Below are positions 8,571 through 16,349 of a stretch of DNA of 17,053 nucleotides, piece after piece (positions within the stretch are counted from its first letter, which is position 1; each line of letters opens with the position of its first letter). The DNA is from an uncultured Clostridia bacterium (GTDB lineage: Bacteria > Bacillota > Clostridia > Oscillospirales > Acutalibacteraceae): the NCBI GenBank assembly GCA_937888485.1, contig CALAQQ010000251.1, forward strand, positions 1 through 17,053, read 5' to 3'. Below the pieces are notes generated by a model that was given only the letters and a program-made list of their open reading frames with translations, was not told the origin of the DNA and ran no database searches. The translations under genes and the position numbers were made by a program.

Positions 8571-11500
8571 TTATCCGCGAGTAACTTTTCCTGTTGCCTG
8601 ATCAATATCTACGATACCAAGTGCAAAGTTAACAATGCTGTCAGCATCGCCCTGCTTAATCTTGCCGTCCTTGTTAAGGTCTGCGGCCATAATCTTAAGA
8701 GCATCCTTATCTGTACCACGTGACCATTTTGTTACGAAGAGAACTTCATCTTCTACAATTGAACCGTCAACTGAGTTAACAGCAGAGTCACCGTTAACGT
8801 CACCGTAGATTACGATGTCGAATACTTCGATAGGTTCAGAAGGATCATCGTTGTCATAAACAAGAATCTGTGCTCCTGTACCGTAGAAACCGGTGTATCC
8901 TGCTACGGGAACAAGCTCATAGTAGCCGTCGCCTTCAATTGCAAGATAATTCTTTGCCTTTGCATCGTTCATCCTGTCTGTGAGACCTGTAACAATCATT
9001 GTATCTCTGTCGATAACGGTTGTTGAACCTTCGGCTGCAACAAGTCTTACGGGAACTTTCTCAAAATCAGGATAAATTGTAATATTTCCGGCAGGCATCT
9101 TTTCGGGAACATCAAGCCAGCCCTTGAATTCATGGAATTTCTTAGTAGGAGTGGTTTCGGGAAGAGTGATTGCCTTGCCATATTCAACGAGTATCTGTTC
9201 GAACAGGTTGCCTTCAGCATCAAGGAAATTAACCTCGTATGTTGCGTTTTCGAATTCAGCAACAATATAAACATCTTCTGCGGGCATTACAGTGGGAATT
9301 TCCTTGTTCCAGGAAATGAATTTCATACCGGGAACAGTGGGATTCTCAATGGGAGTAATTGCTTCGCCTGCAACGTATTCATATTTTTCTTCTGTACCGT
9401 TGATGATATAAACAAGTTTATATTTAATTGCTTCCCAGTTTGATGTGAACTCAAGTTTTTCAGCAGGCATTGTTGCGGGAAGTTCGGGAGTCCAGCCAAT
9501 GAACTTCTTGCCGGTCTGTGCTGCGGGCTCTACATTGGGAAGTGAAGCACCGTAGTAAACCTGATAGTCAACACCGTCAAATGTTGCGGTGTAGAGGTTT
9601 CTGTCATAGTAAACAACGTACAATGTTGAACCGTCTTCCTTGACTTTCTGAGTAAGGGTGCTCTTTTCTGTGTTTACAGTAAAGCCTTCTCTGTTGTAAT
9701 CGGGATTGATAGTCACTTCTGTATCGGCTATACCGAGTGACTGAGTTTCTGTTGTAAGATAGGTCTTACCGTCAACTTCCATCATGTTAATCTGAACTGT
9801 GTAAGGAACCTTATCGCCTGTTACAAACTTAACAACATATGTTACGTTATTTGCAGGCATTGTTGCGGGCATCTTAGCACCTGTTTCCTTATCAAACCAA
9901 CCGATGAAAGTCATTCCTTCGGGCTTTTCGTAAGCGGGAGCTGTGATAGTATCGCCATAGCGAACTTCTGTTGCTGTACCGATTGCTGTGCCGTCTTCAT
10001 ATTCGTATGCAACTGTATACATTGCGCGCTTGAAGTAAAGCTTGAGAACAAGTGAACCGTCGCCTGCGATTGTACCTGTGAGCTCATTTGCCTGTGCATC
10101 ATCTGCAAGGTAATACTTAGCGTCCTGAGCATAATCTGCATGTGCGATTGTTACGGTTGCGCCTGTTTTACCTGTTTCAACTTCTGTGTCAGAAGCAGTT
10201 GCAGGATAGCTACCGTCTGCATTCTGGAGATAGATTTCAACAGTGTAATCTGCTTCACCTTCTGTGAAGTAAGGTGTAAGAGTAAGAGCTTTTGTTACGG
10301 TGATGGTTTCACCAGCAGCAATTGCGCCGTCATTCCAGCCTGCGAACTTAAATCCTGCAGGAGCAGTTGCGGTTGTTGTTGTGGGAGCTGTGATTGTTGC
10401 ACCGTGGAATACCTTAACAGGTTCTGCACCGTCGATTGTTACTTCATACTGTGCAAGTTCGAAGTAAAGCTTGAGAACTGCTTTGCCGTCGCCTGTGATA
10501 GTTGCTGATGTTACGTTACCGTCTGCAGCAGGTGTGTACCATGCTTCCTGTGCATATTCTGCGTGTGCTGCTGTTGCGAGGGTATCTGTTGTACCTTCGA
10601 GTTCATCTGTATCGCTGGGAGCTGCGGGATAGCTGCCGTCTGTATTCATAAGATAAATTTCAACGGTATAAGCGCTCTTTGCAGCTACGTTCTTAGCAAC
10701 AAGGTCAAGTGCTGATGTTACTGTGATAACTTCGCCCTTAGCATATGTGCCGTCATTCCAGCTTTCAAGTGTGTAACCAGCCTTGGTTGTTATTGAGGTT
10801 GAAGGTGCGGTGAATGTTGCTCCGTGGAGAACTTCGCCCTTATTTACGCCGTCAACTGTTACCTTATAAGCTACACGCTTGTAGTAAAGTTTGAGTGTTG
10901 CGTTGCCATCTGCTGTGATGGTTGTTGATGTTACGTTACCGTCTTCAGCAGGTGTGTACCATGCTTCCTGTGCATAGTCTGCATGTGCTGCTGTTGCGGT
11001 GTCGCCTGTAGTACCTGTGAGTTTATCTGTATCGCTGGGATCTGTGGGATAGCTGCCGTCTGCATTCTGGAGATAAATTTCAACAGTATAAGCTGTGTCT
11101 TTGTTGGGTTCGAAGTCAGGTGTAAGTGCAACAGGACCTGTTACCGTGATTTCCTGACCCAAAGCAACTGCACCGTTATTCCAGCTTGCAAGATGGAAGC
11201 CGTCGGGAACATTTGCAGCTTCTGTGGGAGCTGTAATTATTGCACCGTGGAATACCTTAACAGGTTCTGCACCGTTGATTACTAAATCGTACTGGTTACG
11301 AGCATAGTAAACATTGATTACAGCCTTGCCGTCACCTGTAACTACTACTGAATAGCTTTCCTTGTCAGCTTTGAAGCCTTCAACTGTGGGAGCTGTGTAG
11401 GTTACGGTTTCGTCTGTTGTGTATGTCTTTGTTTCTGATTCTGCTGCACCGTATTCACCGTCAAGACCCATTGTGTAGGTGTTGATTGTGTAATTCGATG

Positions 11501-14015
11501 TGCCTGCTGTGAAGTCGGGTGTAAGTGTAAGAGCTTTTGTTACTGTGATAACTTCGCCCTTAGTGTATGCGCCGTCATTCCAGCTTACAAATTCATAACC
11601 TGCAGGTGTGTTAGCTGAGGTTGTGGGAGCAGTAATTGCTGCGCCGTGGTAAACGGGAAATGCTGCTGCACCGTCGATTACTACATCGTACTGTGCACGC
11701 TTGTAGTAGAGCTTGAGAACGGTTGAACCGTCTTCTGCGATAACATCTGAGTAAACGTTGCCTGCTTCTTCAGATGTATCTGCTGAGAACCAGTCGTCTA
11801 CATACTGCTGACAACCATCGTGGTCAGCCTTAGCTGTTACACCGATAAGTCCTGATTCATATAAAGTCTTATCAGGTTTTGCGTTGTATGTACCTGCTGT
11901 ATTCATAAGGTAAAGTTCAATGAGGAAATCTGCACTTCCGTTCATTACGAATACGGGATAGAAGGTCTTGCCTTCTGCATCCATTACGAGCTTATCAAGA
12001 GCAGTTGTGCCGCCTTCAACATCTGTCCAACCCTTGAAGGTGTAGCCTGCGCGAACGGGTTCTGCTTTAAATTCGATGGGTTCATCATATTTTACATTTA
12101 CGGTTGTAACTGTGCCTTCTGCGAATGCACCATCACCTGCGGTAAATGTTGCTTCGTATTCATTTGCAATCCAGTTTGCAACTGCATATGTGTTTGATTC
12201 AGCCATTGCATAGAGGAGATCGTTATCCCAAGGCATATCAGCATCAAGACTGTAACCAGTTCTTACAGGAGTGCCGAGATCAGCAAGGTCATCCTCTGTG
12301 ATTTCATGACCATAAGCAAATGTATATTCCTTATGGATAACATTGTTTTCTGAATCTTCGCCTTCATAGATGCTGTAGTAAACAACATCAACTGTGCAGT
12401 AGGGATAAACTTCAACATCGCTTTCAACAGCATAAGGAGTTGCAAGCTTAGCGCCGTCAACCTGCCATTCAACGAATGTTACGTCTTCACCTGCTGTTGC
12501 ATCATCTGCGGAGGGAAGATCTGCTTCTGTGATTTCTGCAGGTGCGACCATTGTGTAGTCAACAAGTTCATCACCGAATATATCATAGAAAGTTACGATA
12601 CAATCGCTGAAAATAGCTACAGCTTCAAGATTTTTGTCGGGCATTGATTCGGGAATTTCGATATCCCATGCATCGAACATCTTGCCTGCTACCTCAGGAT
12701 CATCAATTGCTGTTACAGCTTCACCGTACTTGAATGACTGAGAATCATATACCTTACCGTCAGCTTTATCCTGTTCGGAGAGATAATATGTGATTGTGTA
12801 GGAGTTCTTTGCCAATGTACCAACGAATGATACATTGTTTGCGCCTGCGGTGTAAGAACCGTCAGCGTTCTTGGTTGCGCCTGTTACATTCCATGTAAGG
12901 GCGTAACCGGGAACAAGATCTGTTGCAGGAGCTTCAATTTTTGCACCTACGGTTGTTTTACCGTCTGCAGGCTTATAATCATCAGCATCCTCAGGAACTT
13001 CGCCTGTGAATGAATATGTTACATCATATTCAATCTTTGACCATGTACCTGTTACAGTTACGGGAGCTGTACCCATCTTGCCGTCAACATCGCCAACCTT
13101 TGACCATTCAATTTTATAGCCGTCGGGAATTGTGACTTCGGGATATGTAATTGCAGTACCCTCTTCAACTTCAATTGCTTCGGGTTCATCATATCCTGTG
13201 GGAACATCACCTGTGTATTCGTATGTAACTGCATACTTTTCTGCTTCAGGAACTTCAAGGGCGATTGTGTTGGTATCGTCGAGAGTGAAATCATATAAAA
13301 TCTTTGCTGCTGTTTCATCTTTATGAGTAGTGAAAGATGTGTCAGAGAGTGCACGCATTACAAATGAGAAAGCTCTCTTAGCAGTAGGTTTTCTTAATGA
13401 TTCTTCAACAACATGGAAATAACCTTCACCTGAAGCGCCTTCTTTTACAGTAAATGTAAATTCGGCCAAGTGGTCGTCGTTGATATCATCGTTACCATTA
13501 TCAATCGTATGTTTTACCGGAGTACCACTGTCGATTTTTAAGGCGATCCAACCTTTATCATCGAAATATTCTTCTGTTAAGAAACCGTTATAAATAAGAT
13601 CATCAGCATCGCTTTCTGAGTCAAGTATAACGCCTTCTTCATGATTGAAAAGACCGCCAAAATTCTTGCTTGCAGTTATTGACGTTTCACTGGTGTTAAA
13701 AACACCTGCTGCATCATAAGCATTACCGCCAAGGCTCTTTAATCCTGTAGGTTCAAATTCCATGAAATCCAACGGATAAACATAAAAAAGTGCTATCGAT
13801 GCGGCTGTGAAATCTGTCGCAAGATATACTCTTACTTTTACCGTATCACCGGCCTTAACCTCTGTTTTTTCCTCTCCGTTTACAAAAAATTTGGTATCAA
13901 CAATAACCGATTTTTCGCTACCGTCATCGAATGCGGCATAGGAAATGACAGAGAAACTGCCGAAAATCATCAGCAAAGCAAGAAAACAGGAGAGTGCGCG
14001 TTTGATTGTTTTCAT
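8571..14015 (-). CDS. giant secreted protein: cohesin-like N-terminus, alternating MucBP-like/B-repeat units and C-terminal dockerin
   Basis: The start at 14015 is supported by AGGGAGG 11 bases upstream and by a signal peptide (MKTIKRALSCFLALLMIFGS..., predicted cleavage after SYA, residue 27). Residues about 35-265 form a single beta-rich segment with GDTVKVRVYLATDF and later LAEFTFTVKEGASGEGYF, which resembles cohesin strands (weak). Residues about 270-640 hold degenerate B-repeats and related beta modules. From about 690 to 1490, six MucBP-like modules (pattern YTVEIYLxNxDGSYPxxPSDT...DGxxxLKLYY) alternate with short B-repeats (xxVxIDGAxxVxVFHGATITAP...SWNDG). Three of these pairs are tandem copies at DNA level. 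Three ordinary B-repeats follow. A pre-dockerin segment (VRLVAAEGSTTVIDRD, about 1653 onward) leads into a dockerin (1735-1814) with calcium loops DVNGDSAVNSVD and DLNKDGKIKQGD and the tail VDIDQATGKVTRG. There is no sortase, SLH or membrane anchor and no enzyme domain. It is a paralogue in architecture of the next gene downstream, 149 bases away on the same strand. An adhesive or structural role is inferred. Confidence 0.88.
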   Translation of the reverse strand: MKTIKRALSCFLALLMIFGSFSVISYAAFDDGSEKSVIVDTKFFVNGEEKTEVKAGDTVKVRVYLATDFTAASIALFYVYPLDFMEFEPTGLKSLGGNAYDAAGVFNTSETSITASKNFGGLFNHEEGVILDSESDADDLIYNGFLTEEYFDDKGWIALKIDSGTPVKHTIDNGNDDINDDHLAEFTFTVKEGASGEGYFHVVEESLRKPTAKRAFSFVMRALSDTSFTTHKDETAAKILYDFTLDDTNTIALEVPEAEKYAVTYEYTGDVPTGYDEPEAIEVEEGTAITYPEVTIPDGYKIEWSKVGDVDGKMGTAPVTVTGTWSKIEYDVTYSFTGEVPEDADDYKPADGKTTVGAKIEAPATDLVPGYALTWNVTGATKNADGSYTAGANNVSFVGTLAKNSYTITYYLSEQDKADGKVYDSQSFKYGEAVTAIDDPEVAGKMFDAWDIEIPESMPDKNLEAVAIFSDCIVTFYDIFGDELVDYTMVAPAEITEADLPSADDATAGEDVTFVEWQVDGAKLATPYAVESDVEVYPYCTVDVVYYSIYEGEDSENNVIHKEYTFAYGHEITEDDLADLGTPVRTGYSLDADMPWDNDLLYAMAESNTYAVANWIANEYEATFTAGDGAFAEGTVTTVNVKYDEPIEFKAEPVRAGYTFKGWTDVEGGTTALDKLVMDAEGKTFYPVFVMNGSADFLIELYLMNTAGTYNAKPDKTLYESGLIGVTAKADHDGCQQYVDDWFSADTSEEAGNVYSDVIAEDGSTVLKLYYKRAQYDVVIDGAAAFPVYHGAAITAPTTSANTPAGYEFVSWNDGAYTKGEVITVTKALTLTPDFTAGTSNYTINTYTMGLDGEYGAAESETKTYTTDETVTYTAPTVEGFKADKESYSVVVTGDGKAVINVYYARNQYDLVINGAEPVKVFHGAIITAPTEAANVPDGFHLASWNNGAVALGQEITVTGPVALTPDFEPNKDTAYTVEIYLQNADGSYPTDPSDTDKLTGTTGDTATAAHADYAQEAWYTPAEDGNVTSTTITADGNATLKLYYKRVAYKVTVDGVNKGEVLHGATFTAPSTSITTKAGYTLESWNDGTYAKGEVITVTSALDLVAKNVAAKSAYTVEIYLMNTDGSYPAAPSDTDELEGTTDTLATAAHAEYAQEAWYTPAADGNVTSATITGDGKAVLKLYFELAQYEVTIDGAEPVKVFHGATITAPTTTTATAPAGFKFAGWNDGAIAAGETITVTKALTLTPYFTEGEADYTVEIYLQNADGSYPATASDTEVETGKTGATVTIAHADYAQDAKYYLADDAQANELTGTIAGDGSLVLKLYFKRAMYTVAYEYEDGTAIGTATEVRYGDTITAPAYEKPEGMTFIGWFDKETGAKMPATMPANNVTYVVKFVTGDKVPYTVQINMMEVDGKTYLTTETQSLGIADTEVTINPDYNREGFTVNTEKSTLTQKVKEDGSTLYVVYYDRNLYTATFDGVDYQVYYGASLPNVEPAAQTGKKFIGWTPELPATMPAEKLEFTSNWEAIKYKLVYIINGTEEKYEYVAGEAITPIENPTVPGMKFISWNKEIPTVMPAEDVYIVAEFENATYEVNFLDAEGNLFEQILVEYGKAITLPETTPTKKFHEFKGWLDVPEKMPAGNITIYPDFEKVPVRLVAAEGSTTVIDRDTMIVTGLTDRMNDAKAKNYLAIEGDGYYELVPVAGYTGFYGTGAQILVYDNDDPSEPIEVFDIVIYGDVNGDSAVNSVDGSIVEDEVLFVTKWSRGTDKDALKIMAADLNKDGKIKQGDADSIVNFALGIVDIDQATGKVTRG
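9804..11090 (-). repeat. tandem ~420-bp repeat units inside the 1814-residue protein gene
   Basis: Three consecutive units begin (reading the - strand) at 11090, 10670 and 10247, each encoding a MucBP-like module plus a B-repeat. The first two starts are 420 bases (140 codons) apart, the next 423. Blocks near 10501-10577 and 10921-10997, and around 10611 and 11031, are almost identical base for base, including synonymous positions, which points to recent duplication or conversion. The third unit is similar in its first half and diverges in its B-repeat. Confidence 0.8.
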
Positions 14016-14057
14016 TGCAAATTATTCCTCCCTTAATTTTTGGAACTATATATATGA

Positions 14058-14076
14058 ATGGGAATTCCAATCCCAT
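14058..14076. promoter_or_regulatory. inverted repeat upstream of the 1814-residue protein gene, possible operator
   Basis: ATGGGA (14058-14063) and TCCCAT (14071-14076) form an inverted repeat with a 7-base centre, about 43 bases ahead of the start codon and upstream of an alternating TA stretch (14046-14055). No good -35/-10 pair was found around it. A regulator site is only a possibility, suggested by the HTH protein encoded next door. Confidence 0.2.
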
Positions 14077-14121
14077 AATTGCCAAATTTGAAAGGGACAT
14101 CCTTTTTAAATTCGGGGTTAT

Positions 14122-14153
14122 CCCGAAGAGATAACCGAAGCTATCTCTTCGGG
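14122..14153 (-). terminator. strong stem-loop just after the HTH-dockerin gene, without a U-tract
   Basis: CCCGAAGAGATA (14122-14133) and TATCTCTTCGGG (14142-14153) form a perfect 12-bp stem around an 8-base loop, starting 13 bases after the stop codon. On the - strand it continues ATAACCCCGAATTT, so there is no T-run. As with the hairpin at 8523-8551, the placement is terminator-like but the sequence is not that of a standard intrinsic terminator. Confidence 0.5.
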
Positions 14154-14166
14154 AAGTAAGTAAATA

Positions 14167-15516
14167 TTATCGGGATTCAACTGTACCTGTTGTCTGATCA
14201 ATTCTGGAAGTACCGGCAAGTCTGGACTTCAGAGCTGCAGAGTCATTGGTGTCAATTTCTTCTGACAAGTCAAGGTCTGCTGCCTTGATTCTGTACTTAA
14301 CACCTCTTCTGTTTGATGACCATGTACGAGTAACAAGTTCCTGAGCAATTTCCGCTGAGTCGGAAGTATCAATGATTGCGTCACCGTTAGTATCACCGAA
14401 GATAATTACATAGAATTCTTCAACGATTTCATCGGTATCATTATCTTTTACGATAATCTTTGCACCGGTACCGTATTCATCTGAAAGCTCGGAATATTCG
14501 AGTTCCATATAACCGTTACCCTGAACCTCAAAGTAATCATATACATCTTCTTCATAGAAGCTTCTGCCTGAGAATCCATATACATAATACTGTTCATAAT
14601 CTTCTTCAGGGTTATCGTAAGCTTCTTCTGTTACGGTATAACCATCATTATATGATTCTATGAACTGTTCGTCATCGATAATTCTTTCAACAACACCTGT
14701 TTCACCGTCAACGGGAACAAGCTTAATGGGAAGTGCAGCAACGATTTCTTCGAATACTGCATAGTACTTGAGGTTTTCTGTACCCATTACGGTTTCGGGA
14801 GTTACTTCATCACCGTTTTCGGTAAGTGACCAGTACTTGAAGGTGTAGTTTTCCTTCTCTGCTGTGGGAGCAATGATATCTGCACCAACAACGAGTTCTT
14901 CGGAGGTTTCTTCACCGTCGATTACCCATGTTACTGTGTAGGTGTCAGCTTCAAATACTGCATAGTACTTGAGGTTTTCTGTGCCCATTACGGTTTCGGG
15001 AGTTACTTCATCACCGTTTTCGGTGAGTGACCAGTGCTTGAAGGTGTAGTTTTCCTTCTCTGCTGTGGGAGCAATGATGTTTGCACCGAATTCATAGGTT
15101 TCAATTGTTTCTTCACCGTAATCATGTGTGATTACGTAGATACAGACACAGTCTTCCAAGCTTTTGGAATATAGCGCCGGATACTGACCGTATCTTTGCA
15201 ACAGCTGATTCATCTTCTCAAGAGAATATCCTGCAGCCATTCCGATGCGCAGAAAGGTTTCTCTGTTCTTCGGAACGGAGCCTTTGCACCATTTATCAAC
15301 GGATACTCTGCTCACGCCACATAAATCAGCAAATTTTGTTTTTGTAAATCCCTTCTCTTTGATAATCTCATTGACCTTATGAGACCACTCTTCCTGCTGC
15401 GAACGAATTTTGGGGAAAACCATGTTTTTCAAGTCTTCAATATCCTCGCAGCGGGAAATTTCTTCTTTCATAAAAACCGTCTCTAATCCATTGAATTTGT
15501 TCTGTTCCTCAAACAT
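14167..15516 (-). CDS. XRE-type HTH domain fused to two InlB-type B-repeats and a dockerin-like C-terminus
   Basis: I chose the ATG at 15516 (protein MFEEQNKFNG..., 449 residues) because AGGAG lies 8 bases upstream; the open frame runs 20 codons further up without a site. Residues about 42-110 form an XRE-like helix-turn-helix: NEIIKEKGFTKTKFADLCGV is helix 1 to the turn, and SRVSVDKWCKGSVPKNRETF holds the recognition helix. Immediately after YSKSLEDCVCIYVI (about 116-129) come two B-repeats (about 130-190 and 195-257) that share NIIAPTAEKENYTF- or DIIAPTAEKENYTF-type cores and are near copies at DNA level. A pre-dockerin segment (IKLVPVDGETGVVER, about 261) and a dockerin-like pair (from about 373) follow. 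The loops are DTNGDAIIDTSD and DLDLSEEIDTND; the second has S where the fifth-position Asp is expected. The tail is SRIDQTTGTVESR. No signal peptide or transmembrane segment is present, although all modules after the HTH are normally extracellular. It lies upstream of the two giant dockerin genes on the same strand. It could be a regulator with captured modules, or a non-functional fusion; the single uninterrupted frame and good ribosome site favour expression. Confidence 0.85.
   Translation of the reverse strand: MFEEQNKFNGLETVFMKEEISRCEDIEDLKNMVFPKIRSQQEEWSHKVNEIIKEKGFTKTKFADLCGVSRVSVDKWCKGSVPKNRETFLRIGMAAGYSLEKMNQLLQRYGQYPALYSKSLEDCVCIYVITHDYGEETIETYEFGANIIAPTAEKENYTFKHWSLTENGDEVTPETVMGTENLKYYAVFEADTYTVTWVIDGEETSEELVVGADIIAPTAEKENYTFKYWSLTENGDEVTPETVMGTENLKYYAVFEEIVAALPIKLVPVDGETGVVERIIDDEQFIESYNDGYTVTEEAYDNPEEDYEQYYVYGFSGRSFYEEDVYDYFEVQGNGYMELEYSELSDEYGTGAKIIVKDNDTDEIVEEFYVIIFGDTNGDAIIDTSDSAEIAQELVTRTWSSNRRGVKYRIKAADLDLSEEIDTNDSAALKSRLAGTSRIDQTTGTVESR
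14753..15088 (-). repeat. near-identical direct duplication encoding the two B-repeats of the HTH fusion
   Basis: Copies at 14753-14887 and 14954-15088 are offset by exactly 201 bases (67 codons). I count five differences over 135 bases, about 96% identity, so the duplication is recent or kept uniform by conversion. The 66 bases between the copies are not conserved. Confidence 0.88.
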
Positions 15517-15542
15517 ATTACGTTCTCCTCGCACTTTCCTTG

Positions 15543-15563
15543 GCCGGAGCGCCTCGCCCCGGC
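15543..15563 (-). other. GC-rich leader hairpin ahead of the HTH-dockerin gene
   Basis: On the - strand GCCGGGGC pairs with GCTCCGGC (8 bp, one G-U) around GAGGC. It ends 17 bases before the AGGAG site of the HTH-dockerin gene and is far more GC-rich than its surroundings. There is no T-run after it, so it is more likely a leader structure affecting translation or RNA stability than a terminator. Confidence 0.4.
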
Positions 15564-15609
15564 AACATTTTAACAAAAGCGTAATTTACAGAACAGCACG
15601 GAAAACTGA

Positions 15610-15939
15610 TTAGCAAAGTCCGCTTTCTTTATAAGCTTTTCGAATCGGAATAATGGGTAAAAATAAAAACAATATAACCGCGAAAAGAAAAGCTATGCAC
15701 ACAACAAAAAGGTTAATCGGAAACGGTGCTGCAACCAAACCCCATTTTGCAATGCTGCCTGCCATCTTAAGGGCCGTCAATAACCCGGCAAATAGGTAAG
15801 AAACAAAACCAATCAGAATGCCAATGTAAAACATGCCCTGTCCCCACGAAGCCTCTGCCAACGTCGCGAAACATAATCCGATAGTTACTACCAATGTGGA
15901 TACCAATGCAATTCCCTGCGCAATTTTAAATCTGTTCAT
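15610..15939 (-). CDS. small integral membrane protein of unknown function
   Basis: I do not recognise the family. The 109-residue product starts MNRFKIAQGIALVST and has three hydrophobic spans at about 7-28, 36-57 and 76-98, with a basic N-terminus and a positively charged tail (RKAYKESGLC). AAAGGAGA lies 7 bases before the ATG, a strong ribosome site that supports a real gene. It is followed by a 93-base gap and then the HTH-dockerin gene on the same strand, so the two may be co-transcribed. A possible promoter is at 16067-16095. Nothing in the sequence gives a catalytic role. Confidence 0.72.
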   Translation of the reverse strand: MNRFKIAQGIALVSTLVVTIGLCFATLAEASWGQGMFYIGILIGFVSYLFAGLLTALKMAGSIAKWGLVAAPFPINLFVVCIAFLFAVILFLFLPIIPIRKAYKESGLC

Positions 15940-16066
15940 AATATTATCTCCTTTGCAATATGTGTATTTTTTGTTCAGCTCTTGCTGACAAACTAATCAT
16001 ACAAAAAATTTCACATTTGTTTTTCATGCAAAGTTTACAGTATTATGGACAATCTGTTTTATTGCA

Positions 16067-16095
16067 ATTTTATAGCAAATCCGACGCTTTTTCAA
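16067..16095 (-). promoter_or_regulatory. possible promoter for the small membrane protein and the genes after it
   Basis: Reading the - strand, TTGAAA (16095-16090) and TAAAAT (16072-16067) are 17 bases apart, predicting a start near 16060 and a leader of about 120 bases before the ATG at 15939. It sits just downstream of the terminator at 16121-16170, a sensible place for a new transcription unit. The surrounding DNA is AT-rich, so a chance match is possible. Confidence 0.4.
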
Positions 16096-16120
16096 TCTGT
16101 CGTTCCGCCGGATAATTTCG

Positions 16121-16170
16121 CAACGAAAAACTGCTGTTTTGGAAGAAAATTCTCACAAAAACAGCAGTTT
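16121..16170 (-). terminator. intrinsic terminator of the truncated membrane-protein gene
   Basis: AAACTGCTGTTTT (16128-16140) and AAAACAGCAGTTT (16158-16170) form a perfect 13-bp inverted repeat around 17 bases. On the - strand the second arm runs into TTTTTCGTT. It begins 23 bases after the TAG at 16194-16196, which supports that stop codon as a genuine gene end. Confidence 0.8.
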
Positions 16171-16193
16171 GGTAAATTATCTATTCCTGATTT

Positions 16194-16349
16194 CTAACAT
16201 CCGCGCTTATTATAATCATCGCAAATCATATTCATCGCCTTGCACAATTTATGCATATAAATGAAAGGTCCTACCAGTATCAGTGCCCCAAGCACATTAC
16301 AAATCCAGAAAGTACTTGAGCCAAATGTTGAATTATATCCTCCCAATGA
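16194..16349 (-). pseudogene. 3' fragment of an unidentified membrane protein gene
   Basis: A 51-codon open frame ends at TAG (16194-16196) and reads ...GSSTFWICNVLGALILVGPF followed by IYMHKLCKAMNMICDDYNKR and GC. It has one strong hydrophobic span and a polar, partly charged end, as in the last helix of a small multi-span membrane protein. An in-frame stop at 16350-16352 and the absence of a start codon or ribosome site show that the 5' part is missing. The terminator 23 bases downstream argues that this is a real gene end. The family is not recognised. It overlaps the end of the Hsp33-derived frame in another register, so only one of the two can be coding from 16280 to 16349. Confidence 0.5.

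Noticed and set aside
9804..11090. CRISPR array or mobile-element repeats
   Set aside because: The repeats are long (about 420 bases), in frame, continuous and coding, with no spacers or terminal inverted repeats.
15517..15576. A 20-codon extension of the HTH-dockerin protein (start at 15576)
   Set aside because: It runs through the GC-rich leader hairpin and the AGGAG site serving the ATG at 15516.
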